Assembly (NCBI GenBank): GCA_002917075.1
Contig: NTMA01000061.1
Span: 182,271 to 246,270, forward strand
Direction: 5' to 3'
DNA from: Hawksworthiomyces lignivorus
Lineage: Eukaryota; Ascomycota; Sordariomycetes; Ophiostomatales; Ophiostomataceae
DNA length: 64,000 nt
Positions 10,371 to 21,313 of this stretch are shown here, piece after piece (position 1 is the first letter of the stretch; every line of letters begins with the position of its first letter). The translations under genes were made by a program, and so were the position numbers. The notes under the pieces are model-generated. The model saw nothing but the letters and a program-made list of their open reading frames with translations. It was not told the origin of the DNA and searched no databases.

Positions 10371-11188
10371 TGTAAACGAAGAGGCGATTGCAACGTGACA
10401 AATGTTCCACAGAGGTAGGAAATGGATGTCTGCCTACTTGAAAAGAAGAAAAGAAATCAAATCGGAGGATGGTTATGTGGTAGATAAAAGTTGACCACAC
10501 AACTCATGTTTTTCAGACAAGACGTGTCAATATACCGTCTTTTGTTGTCCAATGACCGTTTTTGTCTAGGCCTAGGGACGTACCCCAAACCGGCAATCAA
10601 TTTCACTAAATACAGCATGTACTTCGTCCCTTTTCAGTTTGCATGGGCTGCTTATTCGGTTGCGTGTGTTGGAAGAGGCAGCTGTTCGTTAGTTGTGACA
10701 CCTGTTGGCGTCTCCCCAATGCGGGAACCCGGGGACTGGGCACTTAGCGCCACGTCGTTGAGGTATCTCCTCATAGTGTTGCGTCTTTACGCTCCAAACT
10801 ACCCGGTTTCACTAACTTTGGACGCTAGGCAGAAAGGACTAAATCTGCAACGAGAAAGTCTTCGCGAAAACGCCACCCAGATAGCAAGAGGAGGATGAGA
10901 GAACAGACGACAATATCGGCGATGGCGGAGCTCCGCCTTCTCAAGGGAATCTTTTCTTAATGAGGTCATTATACCGGTAGCCCTGGAACATGTGGGCTAG
11001 CCACCTAAGGCGTTGATCTCTTTTGAGTCCTCCTGTGTTGTCATTCTAGGCGTCGCGGAACATGAAATGGAAAGTCAGATGTTATGAGCTATATGTGCTT
11101 GAAATTACGGCACATGAGCACACTCTCATCACTTTCGTACACATCCTGACAAGTGAATTCTACCATACAGTCTCATATATAGCATTTA
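10371..11188. other. Promoter region of the aldolase and 3' flank of the regulator remnant
   Basis: An open frame of 135 codons on the plus strand (10491-10898) has no recognisable motif and is probably chance. No RNA gene or repeat is seen. Confidence 0.5.
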
Positions 11189-13650
11189 TCATACATAAGT
11201 ATTACAGAACGAGTTTTTCTGCTTGGTCCAGGGTACATTCAAGCTGGACATGCGGGATGTTGTTGTTTCTAAGCTCACGCCTCGGTCATCAATAGTGGCC
11301 AGACACTGTCGAGTTCGAGCTCGTAGGGAGGGCGTGACAGCCTTGGACGCGGCTACGATAGCGGGCCATGTAATGCAAACGGCCAGGTCTTGGTCGTCGA
11401 TGCGGTCGATGCAGGGCTCGAGGCTGTCCAGTACGTGACCTACGACGTCCTGCAGCAACATGGCGTTGACGTTGAGGATCCTACGATAGAAGTAGAGGAT
11501 CAGTGCCTGGTGAATGGCCCGCAACAGCGTCTCGGCGCGGGGGTCGTCCATGGGGTCGGCCGCCAAGTGCGGCGGCCGCAGTGGTCCGCAGTCTAGGCGT
11601 TCGGCGACCGGCGTTCAGGCCCAGATGGACTGTTCCAGGTCCTGGATGTGGTGCGCGAGCGCAGTGTGTAGCGGCAGGTCGTGCGGCTTCTGCGTCTCTA
11701 CGCGCACTTTCTCGTTGGCCGTGGCCACCGTCTGCGACAGTAGCGTGAATAGGGACTCGGGGCAGCCATAGATTGTCGGGAACATGCTCCTGGCCCAGCG
11801 CTCCTGCATCTGGAGGTGGATGTCCGTGTAGCCCAGGCCGGTCTCCTTTTCGTAGCCCGGATCCAGGCCGACATGGTAGCGCTCCTCGGTCAGACACAGG
11901 CGTCCGCCCTTTTCGGGCGGCTCGTTATAGCTGCGGTTGGGGTCGTTCGTCGGCGCCTCGAGCGGCGCCCCCATGCTCTCTGTTGTGATGCGCAGGTGGT
12001 TGTACATGTGGTGCAACATTCGGAACTCGACGGGAATCATCTCGTCCTCGAGTCCCTGTCGCCGTATGAGACGTTCCGCATCGAGCAGAAAGATGCCTGA
12101 GGCGTGTCGGCTTTTCGACAGCTGCCGAAGTTGGCATTAGATGTGGTCTTGAGGAGGAGAGAGGGAATCGATATAGGAGGGCGAATACGTACAGAGGCCA
12201 TGGACGTGGCCAAGATGGCCATGAGAAGCTGCTTGTACACGGTCTGGTCAGCTCCTGACATCTCGTGCTTGAGCGTCATGCGTAGGTGACCCTGTGCCTT
12301 CGTATGGTACTACGCGCCGACTTCGTGCCATGGTAACCCGCGGTTTGTCAGTCGACTGCTAACGTGCAGCCGGAAGGCGCTTAGAGCTAACAGTTCGTAC
12401 AGGATGGAAAAGCGCGTATGGGACGTCGTCCGCCACAGCGAGATCTCGGCGTACGTCTCCAGCGCGCACGAGAAGAAGATCTTCTGTCAGGACGACTCTC
12501 GGTGGGCTCCGCTCAGCCCGGCTTCAAAGATCTCCTGTTTGTAGTAACGTAGAAGTGGTTCCGAATGCGACGGGAGCGGTTGACTGTCGGTGGATATGAG
12601 ATCGGGGGCGAGAAGCAGAAGGTTCGGCGTGTCTAATAACAACTCGGGAGCACTGTCCCGGCCAGTCGGGAACGATACAGAGCCTGGTTGTTCAAGGCTA
12701 TCCTCGTCCGTTAACGTCTCCATCAACGAGTCGTGCAGGAAGCCATTAAAGCTAGACTGCCGCCCCGGGCTGTTGTTATCAGGTGTGTCGGGGCTGATGT
12801 CTAAATCGAACAGAGGCAAAATACCAGCCGAGTCCGTGTCGGCAAGGATGTCGGCACACCATGGTGACCATTGGTTGTCGTCCGCCAGTGAAGCGGTAGT
12901 TATTTCGACTGGTGGCACTACGCCTTCGTCGGCATCTTTGCGCACATCAAAGTCGAAGTCAAGTTGGGTCTGAGGCATGCCGTCTGCCTGGGCGATGTCT
13001 GGCACCGGAAGGAGTTCCATTCCGTACTCCGCGTCGTGGTCCGCCTCATGCTCTACGGTAAAACCGACAGTCAGCCCGCTCTCAAGCTGGGCGTTGATAG
13101 GTCTAGTGACAATCCCAGAAGGGACAGGCATCGGCGGGGGGTAGGCGGGTGTCGTGGTTATGGCACTCGCCGGAAAGACGTCGAATGGGCCTTCGAAAAT
13201 TTGTGGCACATATCGGCTATTGCTTTCGAGGCGAAAGCAAGCGGCATCTAGGCGAGAGAGGAGAGATGAGGCCGAGCGGCATCCAAGGCTACATAAAAGA
13301 TTTCTGCTCATCTGCCGCCGCTGCGATACTGCAGTGGGTTATCAGCGGAGGAACAGGCCGAAGAGGCAGACAGACTATAGTGTCTGTTATCATTGGGACC
13401 CATCTGATTGGATATGATGTCGGTATTTTAGCCCCCGGTGGTTGGCGTGACCATCCGCGCTGCCAGGCAGCTTCTCGTTCACCCAGAGCAGCGAAGGCAC
13501 ATAGCCACCACAGATGAAGCCCTGCTGTTGGCACGGCCCGCACTCGGGGCGTGCGTCATCGCACTTGAGATGGCGGTCGCGGCATGTCCGGCAGCCAGAA
13601 AAGGTACGGCGCTTGCGTTCGGTTTTCGCAGAACTGCTTGCATCGTCCAT
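11189..13650 (-). pseudogene. Zn2Cys6 transcription factor with three in-frame stops
   Basis: The start ATG at 13650 (MDDASSSAK) leads into a complete zinc cluster, CRTCRDRHLKCDDARPEC then CGPC...C, typical of GAL4-type activators. After an unresolved intron between about 13480 and 13310, an acidic linker follows. The fungal-specific regulatory domain then begins (LLRYYKQEIFEAG...FSCALETYAEISLW...KAQGHLRMTL). One clean 71-nt intron is seen (12192-12122). Continuing in the same frame, conserved sequence is interrupted by TGA at 12489-12487, TAG at 12312-12310 and TGA at 11617-11615, yet the family pattern resumes in frame after each, down to LLRAIHQALILYFYRRI and a final stop at 11189. There are no frameshifts, so decay looks recent. 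Two of the stops fall where I would expect Trp or Arg. It was probably the local pathway regulator (inference). Confidence 0.7.
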
Positions 13651-14305
13651 TGGTGAGCAATAAGGGCAATGTTCGGATGGATACGAACAGAACACGGACC
13701 GAATATACAGTGAACGATAGCGGCAGGCACATAGCAGGATAAACGACAGTGGAAAGAGTGATGCTGTCGCCCCGAGGGAGCCTGGGGGGGGGTGGGGGGG
13801 GTCGGCAAGATAAATAGGGAAGCTTTCCGCGACGAAGTGGGTCTTCCTGTAGGATTACATAGAACGGAAACACAACCTTCTACTCCTTAGAGCACGATAA
13901 GCATGACTATGCTGAACGGACTAGTAGAAGCGCCTAGAGCTTTAGGCGAATAATATCATCCCAGATGCTTTAGATAATAGGGGCCAGGCTGGTGTCCTCC
14001 GCAGCCTGTTCAAATTCACAGAAGCCGAATAGATCCAGAAAGAAAGAAAACTGCACAAACAGTAGAGCTAGTCCCTCAGATAGAGTATTAAAACACTGAA
14101 ACTCAATAGTATACATTGCAGAGCAGTCTGTGTAAAAATGAAACCTTGTAATTGATGTCTTCACAAGTCGTTACAAGTAGTTTTAGACTATTCTAACCAA
14201 GCTATACTACCGAGCAAAAGAGTACTCTCCTACCTACTGATAGATAGGGCACGTATAGGGCTCATAGTAACTCAACAGCAGTCACCGAGCCGGTATTTCG
14301 CTCGC
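13651..14305. other. Promoter of the regulator remnant and 3' flank of the transporter
   Basis: There is a G-rich run at about 13781-13801 (eight G, T, eight G), roughly 130 bp upstream of the regulator start, which could fold as a quadruplex. The rest is AT-rich with no coding potential. Confidence 0.5.
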
Positions 14306-16121
14306 TTACGTCGAGTTGGAGTTATCAGCACACGACCAGGCCGCCGTGCTTCCGCCCGCCCGGTAAGAATTGATAATGTCCACGATGGCGCTGTACGTGC
14401 CAGCCACGGTAAGGAACGAACCTATGACGACAACGAAGACGGCCCACAGCACCTGGAGTTTCCAGCGCAGCGATCGATTGTCCGGTTTCCAGTTGTCGTA
14501 GAGCCACATACAGCCCATGGGCTGGAATGACATGCCCGTGCCCAGCAGGGCGCCGATCAGCGAGATCAGGCTGCCGAAAATGGGAATGCCACTGGCAACA
14601 ACGTAGGCAATGACGGCGACCGTGAACGTGCAGCCAATCCAGGTGGACCAATGTACCAAGCCGTTGGACGTGAGGTGCTTGGAGCCACGCAGGATGCGGA
14701 CAAACATGTACTTGCCAGCGAACTATGGACGTTAGATCAAACAGTAAGGAGATGAAGATCGTCACACTAGAAAGTAAGGACAAAAAGATGAAGAAAATAC
14801 AAAGAGAAACGAAAAATGGAAAAGGGCAGATAGGGGGGAAATAAGGGAGGGAAAATGGTGTAAGACATACATGAGTAGAGAGAGTGGCCGAGATGACAAG
14901 GCCCGGGAACCCAAGTCCGTAAGCGACCTTTTTAACCAAGGGGCCAGCTGAGCCCAGGGCAGGCGATGATACATAGGAACCGCAGTATACATAAACTACA
15001 GCTCCAATGACAATATATACGACGGTGACAAAACTTTGGGCGAGAAGCAGCGATCGCGTGTAGTTGCGGGGCTCGCGCATCTCAGCGGCAATCGAGAAGA
15101 AGGCCGGCGTTCCGGCAAACGAGAATACAATCGACGAAATAGCCGACATGGCCTGCTCAAATGTTGGATCGGCAAAGGCTTTGTAGTCCGACACCCAGAC
15201 GCCTTCCTTAGGCGCGGCCGCCGGGCGGTCCTCGACTCCAACCGCGATAGTGACGGTAATGACTGGCTGGCCTTAGCGAAAAGAGGTTATCAAGAGCAGA
15301 CGGGAGCGAATCTTACCGGCAACAGTGATGCTGGTCACGCCTACCCAGGCCAACCAGCTAATATGTCCCATTGTTCGGACACTGCCAAAGCCAAAGGCCA
15401 AGATGGCTGCGACAAAAACAAAGACGGCCGTGCAGGCGCCATGTGTCGACATGGTGTTGAGGGCGATGGACATACTTAGCATGGCCGAGCCAGCACAGAA
15501 GGTGAAGACTTGGCAACGTTAGGTACACAAACACGTGGGAAACGCCACCAATGTGCATCCAATGTGGATACAATACTCACAAAGCCAAAAGGCAGCCGCA
15601 AGGATCTCGCGGCCGATGCGTCCAAACATTAACTGCCCCGCGTCGTCAAGGCCGTATACACTCGGGTGGTGCAGCTTGAAGGTGCCAACGATGTAGTCGG
15701 ACCAGGTAGTAATGATGGCAATACTAAGCATGATGATAACGCCAGGTACAAGGCCAAGGGTGTCGAAAATCGACGGCATTGCAAGGACACCAAGACCGAT
15801 TTGGGTCTTGATCATCAAAACAGATGTCCCCAACCAGTTTACCTGAAATTGTCAGCCTGGCTTTATTGTTTCACTTCCTTTCGCTGCGATTCTGCCAATT
15901 CTTTCTTCTCTTTCCAGTTTTCCAAATTAATCATGCCTAGTCTCTCGGTGTCAATCGATACGTACATTTCTGTAGTTAGGCCCCTCTGTTGTTATGTCAC
16001 CAAAGACAGCATCATGCGTAGCGGTGGTCTTTTCCTCGTAGACTTCGCCCTCTTGAGGCTGGGTGGACATAGCAGGCACGATTCCATGCATCCGATCGTC
16101 TTTGTCGGTTGGCTTTTCCAT
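14306..16121 (-). CDS. Amino-acid transporter (Aa_trans/AAAP family, N-system type)
   Basis: The five-exon model is complement(14306..14722, 14871..15271, 15317..15508, 15581..15842, 15966..16121). Every junction is in phase with canonical GT..AG ends, giving 475 aa. After a hydrophilic N-terminus (MEKPTDKDD...), the first membrane segment carries the family signature LMIKTQIGLGVLAMPSIFDT. About eleven hydrophobic segments follow, including IVFSFAGTPAFFSIAAEMRE (a substrate-site region in the family) and a final helix near the C-terminus (VLWAVFVVVIGSFLTVAGTY). The organisation matches Neurospora-type neutral/aromatic amino-acid permeases (MTR-like). The exact substrate is not readable. It probably imports or compartmentalises the compound used by the adjacent enzymes (inference). 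Confidence 0.9.
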
Positions 16122-16935
16122 GATGTAAGAATGGATTAACGAGAAAGAGGGAAAGCAGATAGGAGGTCTGAGGAGCGTAACATCTGGAATGACCGAAGAA
16201 AGAATAGGAGGCACGTAAGTGAGAGCCTTTTACTTTATAGAAGAGGCGGCACGCAATCCCCAGGCGAACCCTGTGGTCAGGAGAGGGGGGGGTTGATGAT
16301 GGTCTGGCCACGACTACGGCTTATCAGCCCAGCCTCGGCGCAGCATCAATGAAGAGACTCAAGTGTCACGACTAAATGCAGGAGATACCGGCGACAGGGG
16401 GGCGGTGTGGCCGCTTCCCCAGATGTGATATGCAAGATGCAGTCAGACACGCTAGCATCCTCCACAAAATTTCCCTCTGTCATGCAACTCACTAAACCCT
16501 TATCTTGCCCCAGGAATTCCGGAAGAGCCACGCTAAATTAACTGTGCCAAAAAGGCATCGCTCATGCCAGGGAAAGGGACAATATGGCAAGTGTCCGCGC
16601 GAAGTTGTACAAGGCCACCCGAAAGACCAAACTTGGAATCGTCATCCATGGGCCACACACTTTCCTAAGCCGGACAGATTTGGTTATCGCTAACTAATAC
16701 GGAAATCTCACTACCATGTCTTTGTTGAGTTGTCCGTCTTCTGCATATCCACCGGGTGATATCCGCCACACCGAAGCACTAGATAAAGCTTTTGCACTCG
16801 AACCAAATACTCCCTTCGACGACCAAGTTCATCCTGTCGTACCACGCCCAATGTTAAGCAGATCCATTTCATTCCTCCTCCTCACTGCAAGAAAGCTCGT
16901 GATCCTGAACGAAGGACTCATTACCAATCGCCACT
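16122..16935. other. Divergent promoter region between transporter and RidA genes
   Basis: About 0.8 kb separates the transporter start (minus strand) from the RidA gene (plus strand), so the two could share regulatory sites. A plus-strand frame at 16716-16988 has no recognisable domain. No other gene is seen. Confidence 0.5.
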
Positions 16936-17632
16936 ATGTCTGTTCCCATCCAAGCGCTGAAATACACCACGCCGGAGGACACCCCTAAGGTCCGGGAGGC
17001 CGTGGCCAAGAGCCATACAATCATGAAGAATATCATCTCTGATAGAGTTGACCGACGTGTGTGGAACCTATTCCTTGTCTGCTGCTGTACCCACTGCGAG
17101 AACTTCCTGCTAATCCATTAATAGCTATCGGCCCCTACGTACGTGAAGTCGAACCACTGCACATGACCTACACAGCACCTCGCGGAGCTTCTATCGCTTG
17201 ACATAAGTACTTACCAATTTTTTTTTAGTCACATGGCATGGTCACCCTAGTCAAACCTCTCACTGGCCTAATCTTTCTCTGTGGCCAGTGTCCTGTGCTT
17301 CCAGACGGCACAGTGATTGAGGGTACTGTTGCGGAAAAGACCAAGCTTGTGTGCGAGAATGCTAAGAATGCGCTTGCTGCTGCCGGCTCGTCTCTAGACA
17401 AGGTCGTCAAGGTCCAGGTATATCTCCCGCAGCTTAATTCTTCCCTATGCGCCAGACATATGTACCGGCTAACCGTCTGTAGATGTTCTTCACTGATATT
17501 GCGGACTACGAGGAGTCCAACTCAGTGTACATCAAATACTTTCCTCACATACCTACACGGAGCGCCATGGAAGTCTCCAAAATCCCGCCTCGGGGAACTA
17601 CTCTACAGATGGATGTCATTGCTCTGCAATAA
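16936..17632 (+). CDS. RidA/YjgF/UK114 family reactive-intermediate deaminase
   Basis: The proposed exons are 16936..17056, 17101..17138, 17229..17417 and 17483..17632. The 38-nt second exon supplies NPLIAIGPY, which joins SHGMV across a 90-nt intron to form the family signature near the substrate pocket. The core (LIFLCGQCPVLPDGTVIEGT, then AAGSSLDKVVKVQ) and the C-terminal block (YFPHIPTRSAMEVSKIP...) are characteristic. The Arg in PTRSAMEV corresponds to the carboxylate-binding Arg of RidA. Starting at 16936 gives 165 aa. Starting at the internal Met at 17023 gives 136 aa, closer to the usual length of about 130. Family members hydrolyse enamine/imine intermediates made by PLP enzymes or by amino-acid oxidation. 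The last two exons are certain; the first intron (44 nt) is inferred from phase. Confidence 0.8.
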
Positions 17633-18258
17633 ATCAAAAGCGCCATTAAGGTTGCCAAATAAGAAAGGAAGGTGGAAATATAGAATATGGTAGATCAAAT
17701 AGGACCTAGCAATGCATTCCAATCTTATTTACGATTAAGCACCCCAGAGGCCGCTTCATATCTCCAGTTAATTTTGAAGAAAAACAGGCGATATCAGGTT
17801 AAGCAGTATGCCAACCCAAAGTCACCGATGAATGGATGAGGTAAACCTTCGTTCGTATCCATTAAGATTGTTGGCCGTGCTCTTTCTGTAAAAAAGCGAC
17901 TAAAGACAAGGGAGTTGCATTTTGTATTTCTCACCTGTAGTCTACTTCTAGTATACTAGGGTGAATAGTCATCTAAGATATTCAATTTACTGGCATAACT
18001 GAGGAAGAATAGGACGGTCTTATTACCAGAGATATGGCAGAAGATGGATTCCCATTTTTGTTTTTATTGTACAGGAATTTCCTGTCGGAATACACAGCAT
18101 GTACAGAAACGGCACTCAAGGAATGCGACAACTAGAATGAAACCAGGCATATAGAAGCATCGTTAAAGCTAACTGCAATACAGAGTTAAGCTTTGGGTAA
18201 CTTCTGATACACAGCACTGGATTGTTTAAAGCCATCTAAGACGTCATGATTTTGGACT
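17633..18258. other. Convergent 3' intergenic region
   Basis: This lies between the RidA stop and the end of the hydroxyacid dehydrogenase remnant. It is AT-rich with no supported gene. Confidence 0.5.
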
Positions 18259-19107
18259 CTATAGCTTCGATAGAACACCGTCGGGCATTAATACAGACAG
18301 GTGGCTCTTCTTAATATCGGCAAGTGTTCGGCAACTGTCGATTCACATTCAACGAGAATTTTAAATACACAAAGGCAATAGACTTATGATTCCAAACTTA
18401 CCCGCACATCTTCATAGTTTGCTTCAGGCCCTCCAGAAGAAGGTGGACAGCCAGATCTACACCAGCTTCACCGTCGTACTATGAAGCATGAGCATGGATA
18501 ATTAGAAGATTTCAAATGGCGATATAAACAGCATATTTCTGCGACTTACTGCAAGACCCCAGACGGGCACACGCCTAATAAGGCAGAAATCGGCACCAAG
18601 GGCTAGGGCTTTGAATATGTCACTCCCACGTCTGATACCACCATCAATCGCAATGGGTATCCGGCCCTTGCCAACTGCGGCACACTCACGTAGGGCATCT
18701 AAGGTGGCTGGGACACCGTCCAGCTGACGACCACCGTGGTTGGAAATAACGATACCGTCCACTTTGTGGCGAATGGCTAGTTCGACATCTTCGGCAGTGT
18801 AGACTGTGGATGGTTCCAGACACGTCAGCAGTTCGCATAGATGTAAAAGAAACCATGCAGAGAGTTTCAGGCGGCATATACTGCCCTTGAGCCAGATCTG
18901 CATCTTGGTCTGTGAACGCAGCCATGTAATGCTGTCCTCCCAGCTGATGGTTGAGTCAATGCTCAGCACTAGTCGCACGTCAGCCACTAAGACTGTACAA
19001 TAGAGCGCATCGAAGCAACGCAAAGAAGGAGCAACTCGTACGGTGATCTTGTCCTCAGCTCCACAAAAACCGTGTAATAGGAAATTGTACGCGGACACTC
19101 TGGCCCT
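18259..19107 (-). pseudogene. 5'-truncated FMN-dependent 2-hydroxyacid dehydrogenase
   Basis: The C-terminal third is well preserved with correctly phased introns: complement(18259..18334, 18402..18478, 18550..18803, 18882..18968). It reads SWEDSITWLRSQTKMQIWLKG, then IYTAEDVELAIRHKVDGIVI, then the FMN/active-site signature SNHGGRQLDG (catalytic His and Arg). DGGIRRGSDIFKALALGADF (phosphate binding) follows, and the usual end SHLSVLMPDGVLSKL. The LKG Lys that contacts FMN is present. Upstream of 18968 the similarity fades: a TGA interrupts the frame at 19057-19055 and only scraps are readable. The N-terminal two thirds of a normal protein of about 370-500 aa is absent, and the amidase gene starts at 19443 on the opposite strand. 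The gene is therefore most likely a truncated, inactive copy. Confidence 0.7.
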
Positions 19108-19442
19108 CAAAGCGAGACTCGGCGCCCACAAATCCTGCTCATCGGGAAGTCGTTCGCCGTGCTCTGGTATCTTCCGTCATCACGCGTGGCTGAGCAGCGC
19201 CGTTCTCCACTGGCTATCTTCGTTCGGTGGCCGGAGTGCTGTTTGTAACCTGATATGGTAGTTAGACGGAAGGCATCCCTTGTTTCATGCGTATTTAATA
19301 CGGCGATAAGACAACATCCCACCACAGCCGGCTCCAACTTGCCAGCAGAATAATCGCCCATTCTCAGTACGTTACACTAACTCGTTTGTCCTCATCCCCT
19401 ATGCGGACCTAGTCATCTGGCACCATACAAACAGCCCCCAAG

Positions 19443-21313
19443 ATGGTGGCCATAGAAGCGCAGCCGGTGGGTGCCTGGCAGGAGAAGGCTGCAATCCCGC
19501 GCAGGGTACGCGATGAATCGCTGGCCAAGGTAGAGCCTGCCATACAGGGCCTGCCAGCCAAGCTGCCACAGAACTCACAGGGCCTGCCTGAGCTCGTGTT
19601 GACGCCCCGTGAGCTCGAGCTGACGGAAAAATACACAATCAAGGACCTTCTAGCGCTGCTGCACAGCCGGAAGCTGTCGTCTGAAGAGCTGACGCGCGCG
19701 TTCCTGCGGCGAGCTGCCGTGGCACATGCGGCCACTAACTGCCTGACGAAGCTTCTTTGGGACGACGCCATTGAGCGGGCCCGCTACCTTGACTCCCAGC
19801 CGCACCCCGTAGGCCCGCTTCATGGTCTGCCGATCTCGGTCAAAGAGCACCAAGGCACCAAGGGCAAGAACCAACAGACGAATGCATCGTACGTGTCGTA
19901 CATTGGCAAGCCCCATGGCTCGACTCTCCTGCTGGACATCCTCTGGGATGCCGGCATCGTCCAAATTGCGCGCACAACACAACCACAGACGATCATGCAC
20001 CTGGAGACGGAGAGCAACATCTACGGGCGGACAGTGAATCCTTACAACCGGGACCTCACTCCTGGCGGGAGCAGCGGCGGCGAAAGTGCTTTGGTCGGCA
20101 TGAGAGGGAGTCTTTTTGTACGTATATACCTTTCGTTCCACTCTCATCACCCAAAGGCTCTAACACGGGTCAGGGCCTCGGTGGCGACATCAGTGGTAGC
20201 ATTCGTGTCCCGGCCGCTCACTGCGGCGTCTATGGCTTTAAGTTGGTATCTCCGCGTTCTCTTTAGTGTGTGTGTCTCTCTCTTTTCCCAGTCTAAATCA
20301 GTCCACATGGTAGGCCTTCTGTACAGCGCCTTCCCATTACAGGCGGCATGGGGCACATGTACGGACGCGAGACAGTCCTCGCCACCAATGGTCCGTTGAC
20401 TGCGGACCGTGACACACTAGAGCTCTGCATGCAGGTTGTACTGGCAGCTGAGCCATGGCGACTGGAGCCGTCGGTTCGCGCGGCGCCCTGGGTGCCATAT
20501 CGGTTCACGCGGCCGCTTAAGATCGCAATCCAGTGGTGGGATGGTGTAGTCAAGCCGCATCCGCCCATGCTGCGAGCGCTGCGTGAGGTCGGCGACGCCT
20601 GCAGGGCAGCCGGCATGGAAGTGGTTGACTGGGAGAGCTTGGATCATCAGAAGGGTTGGGAGATCCTCTCGGGCCTCTACTACCCTGATGGTGGCAGATC
20701 TATTCGTGGTCTACTAGAAGAATCAGGGGAGCCTTCTCTTCCGCTGACAGACTTTATTATGCAACAACCCAACGTGAAAGATCGAAGCATGCACGAACTG
20801 TGGGAGGCAAGTAATTTAATAGTAGTTCCTTGCTTGCTTCTGGTTTTTTTTTATCCCAAGCAATGCATTCAACCGACTGCAATTGTAGACAACCCAGTCT
20901 AACCCTGCTGATAGTTATGCGCCGAGCGCGAGGCCTATCGTACCGCCTACGCCCGCCACTGGTCGTCCACTGCTGACAGGGATGGCCATGAAGTGGACGT
21001 GATTCTGTCTCCACCCAATTTTGGTGCAGCCACCCCCCACGAGCAGTCGCGGTACTGGGGCTACTCGTTTATCTGGAACCTGCTAGATTACCCTAGCGCT
21101 GTTTTCCCGGTGACTACGGTCGACCCAGAGAAGGACAAAAAGGATCTAAGCTATACACCGATCAACGCCGATGATAGATTTGTATACGATTTATATGACC
21201 CCGAAGTCTACAAAGACGCGCCGGTTAGTTTACAAATTGTCGGCCGCCGACATCTCGACGAAAAGGTCCTCGCAGCCTTAGTCGAGGTTGAGCACGCTTT
21301 AGGTCGACCATAA
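19443..21313 (+). CDS. Amidase-signature (AS) family amidase
   Basis: The four-exon model is 19443..20117, 20174..20245, 20327..20806 and 20915..21313. It is in phase throughout and gives 541 aa, normal for fungal amidases. The Ser-cisSer-Lys triad is visible: K134 in LPISVKEHQGTKG, S211 in GGSSGGESAL, and S234 in LGGDISGSIRVPAAHCG, the last formed by splicing the first intron. The 108-nt third intron begins AG|GCAAGT rather than GT. Only this GC donor keeps the frame into LCAEREAYRTAYARHW, so it is a GC-AG intron. The C-terminus (YDPEVYKDAPVSLQIVGRRH) is typical of the family. It hydrolyses a carboxamide to acid plus ammonia in the cytosol; the substrate is unknown. It lies next to a truncated hydroxyacid dehydrogenase and a RidA gene. 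Confidence 0.9.

Noticed and set aside
10491..10898. A 135-codon plus-strand frame upstream of the aldolase
   Set aside because: No domain, no signal peptide, no splice partners; it lies in promoter sequence.
11481..12140. Several overlapping plus- and minus-strand frames over the regulator remnant
   Set aside because: They are alternative-frame readings of GC-rich domain sequence. Only the broken frame shows family conservation.
14325..15194. A 289-codon minus-strand frame spanning a transporter intron
   Set aside because: It reads through the intron and then in the wrong frame over the last exon. The spliced model restores the transporter sequence.
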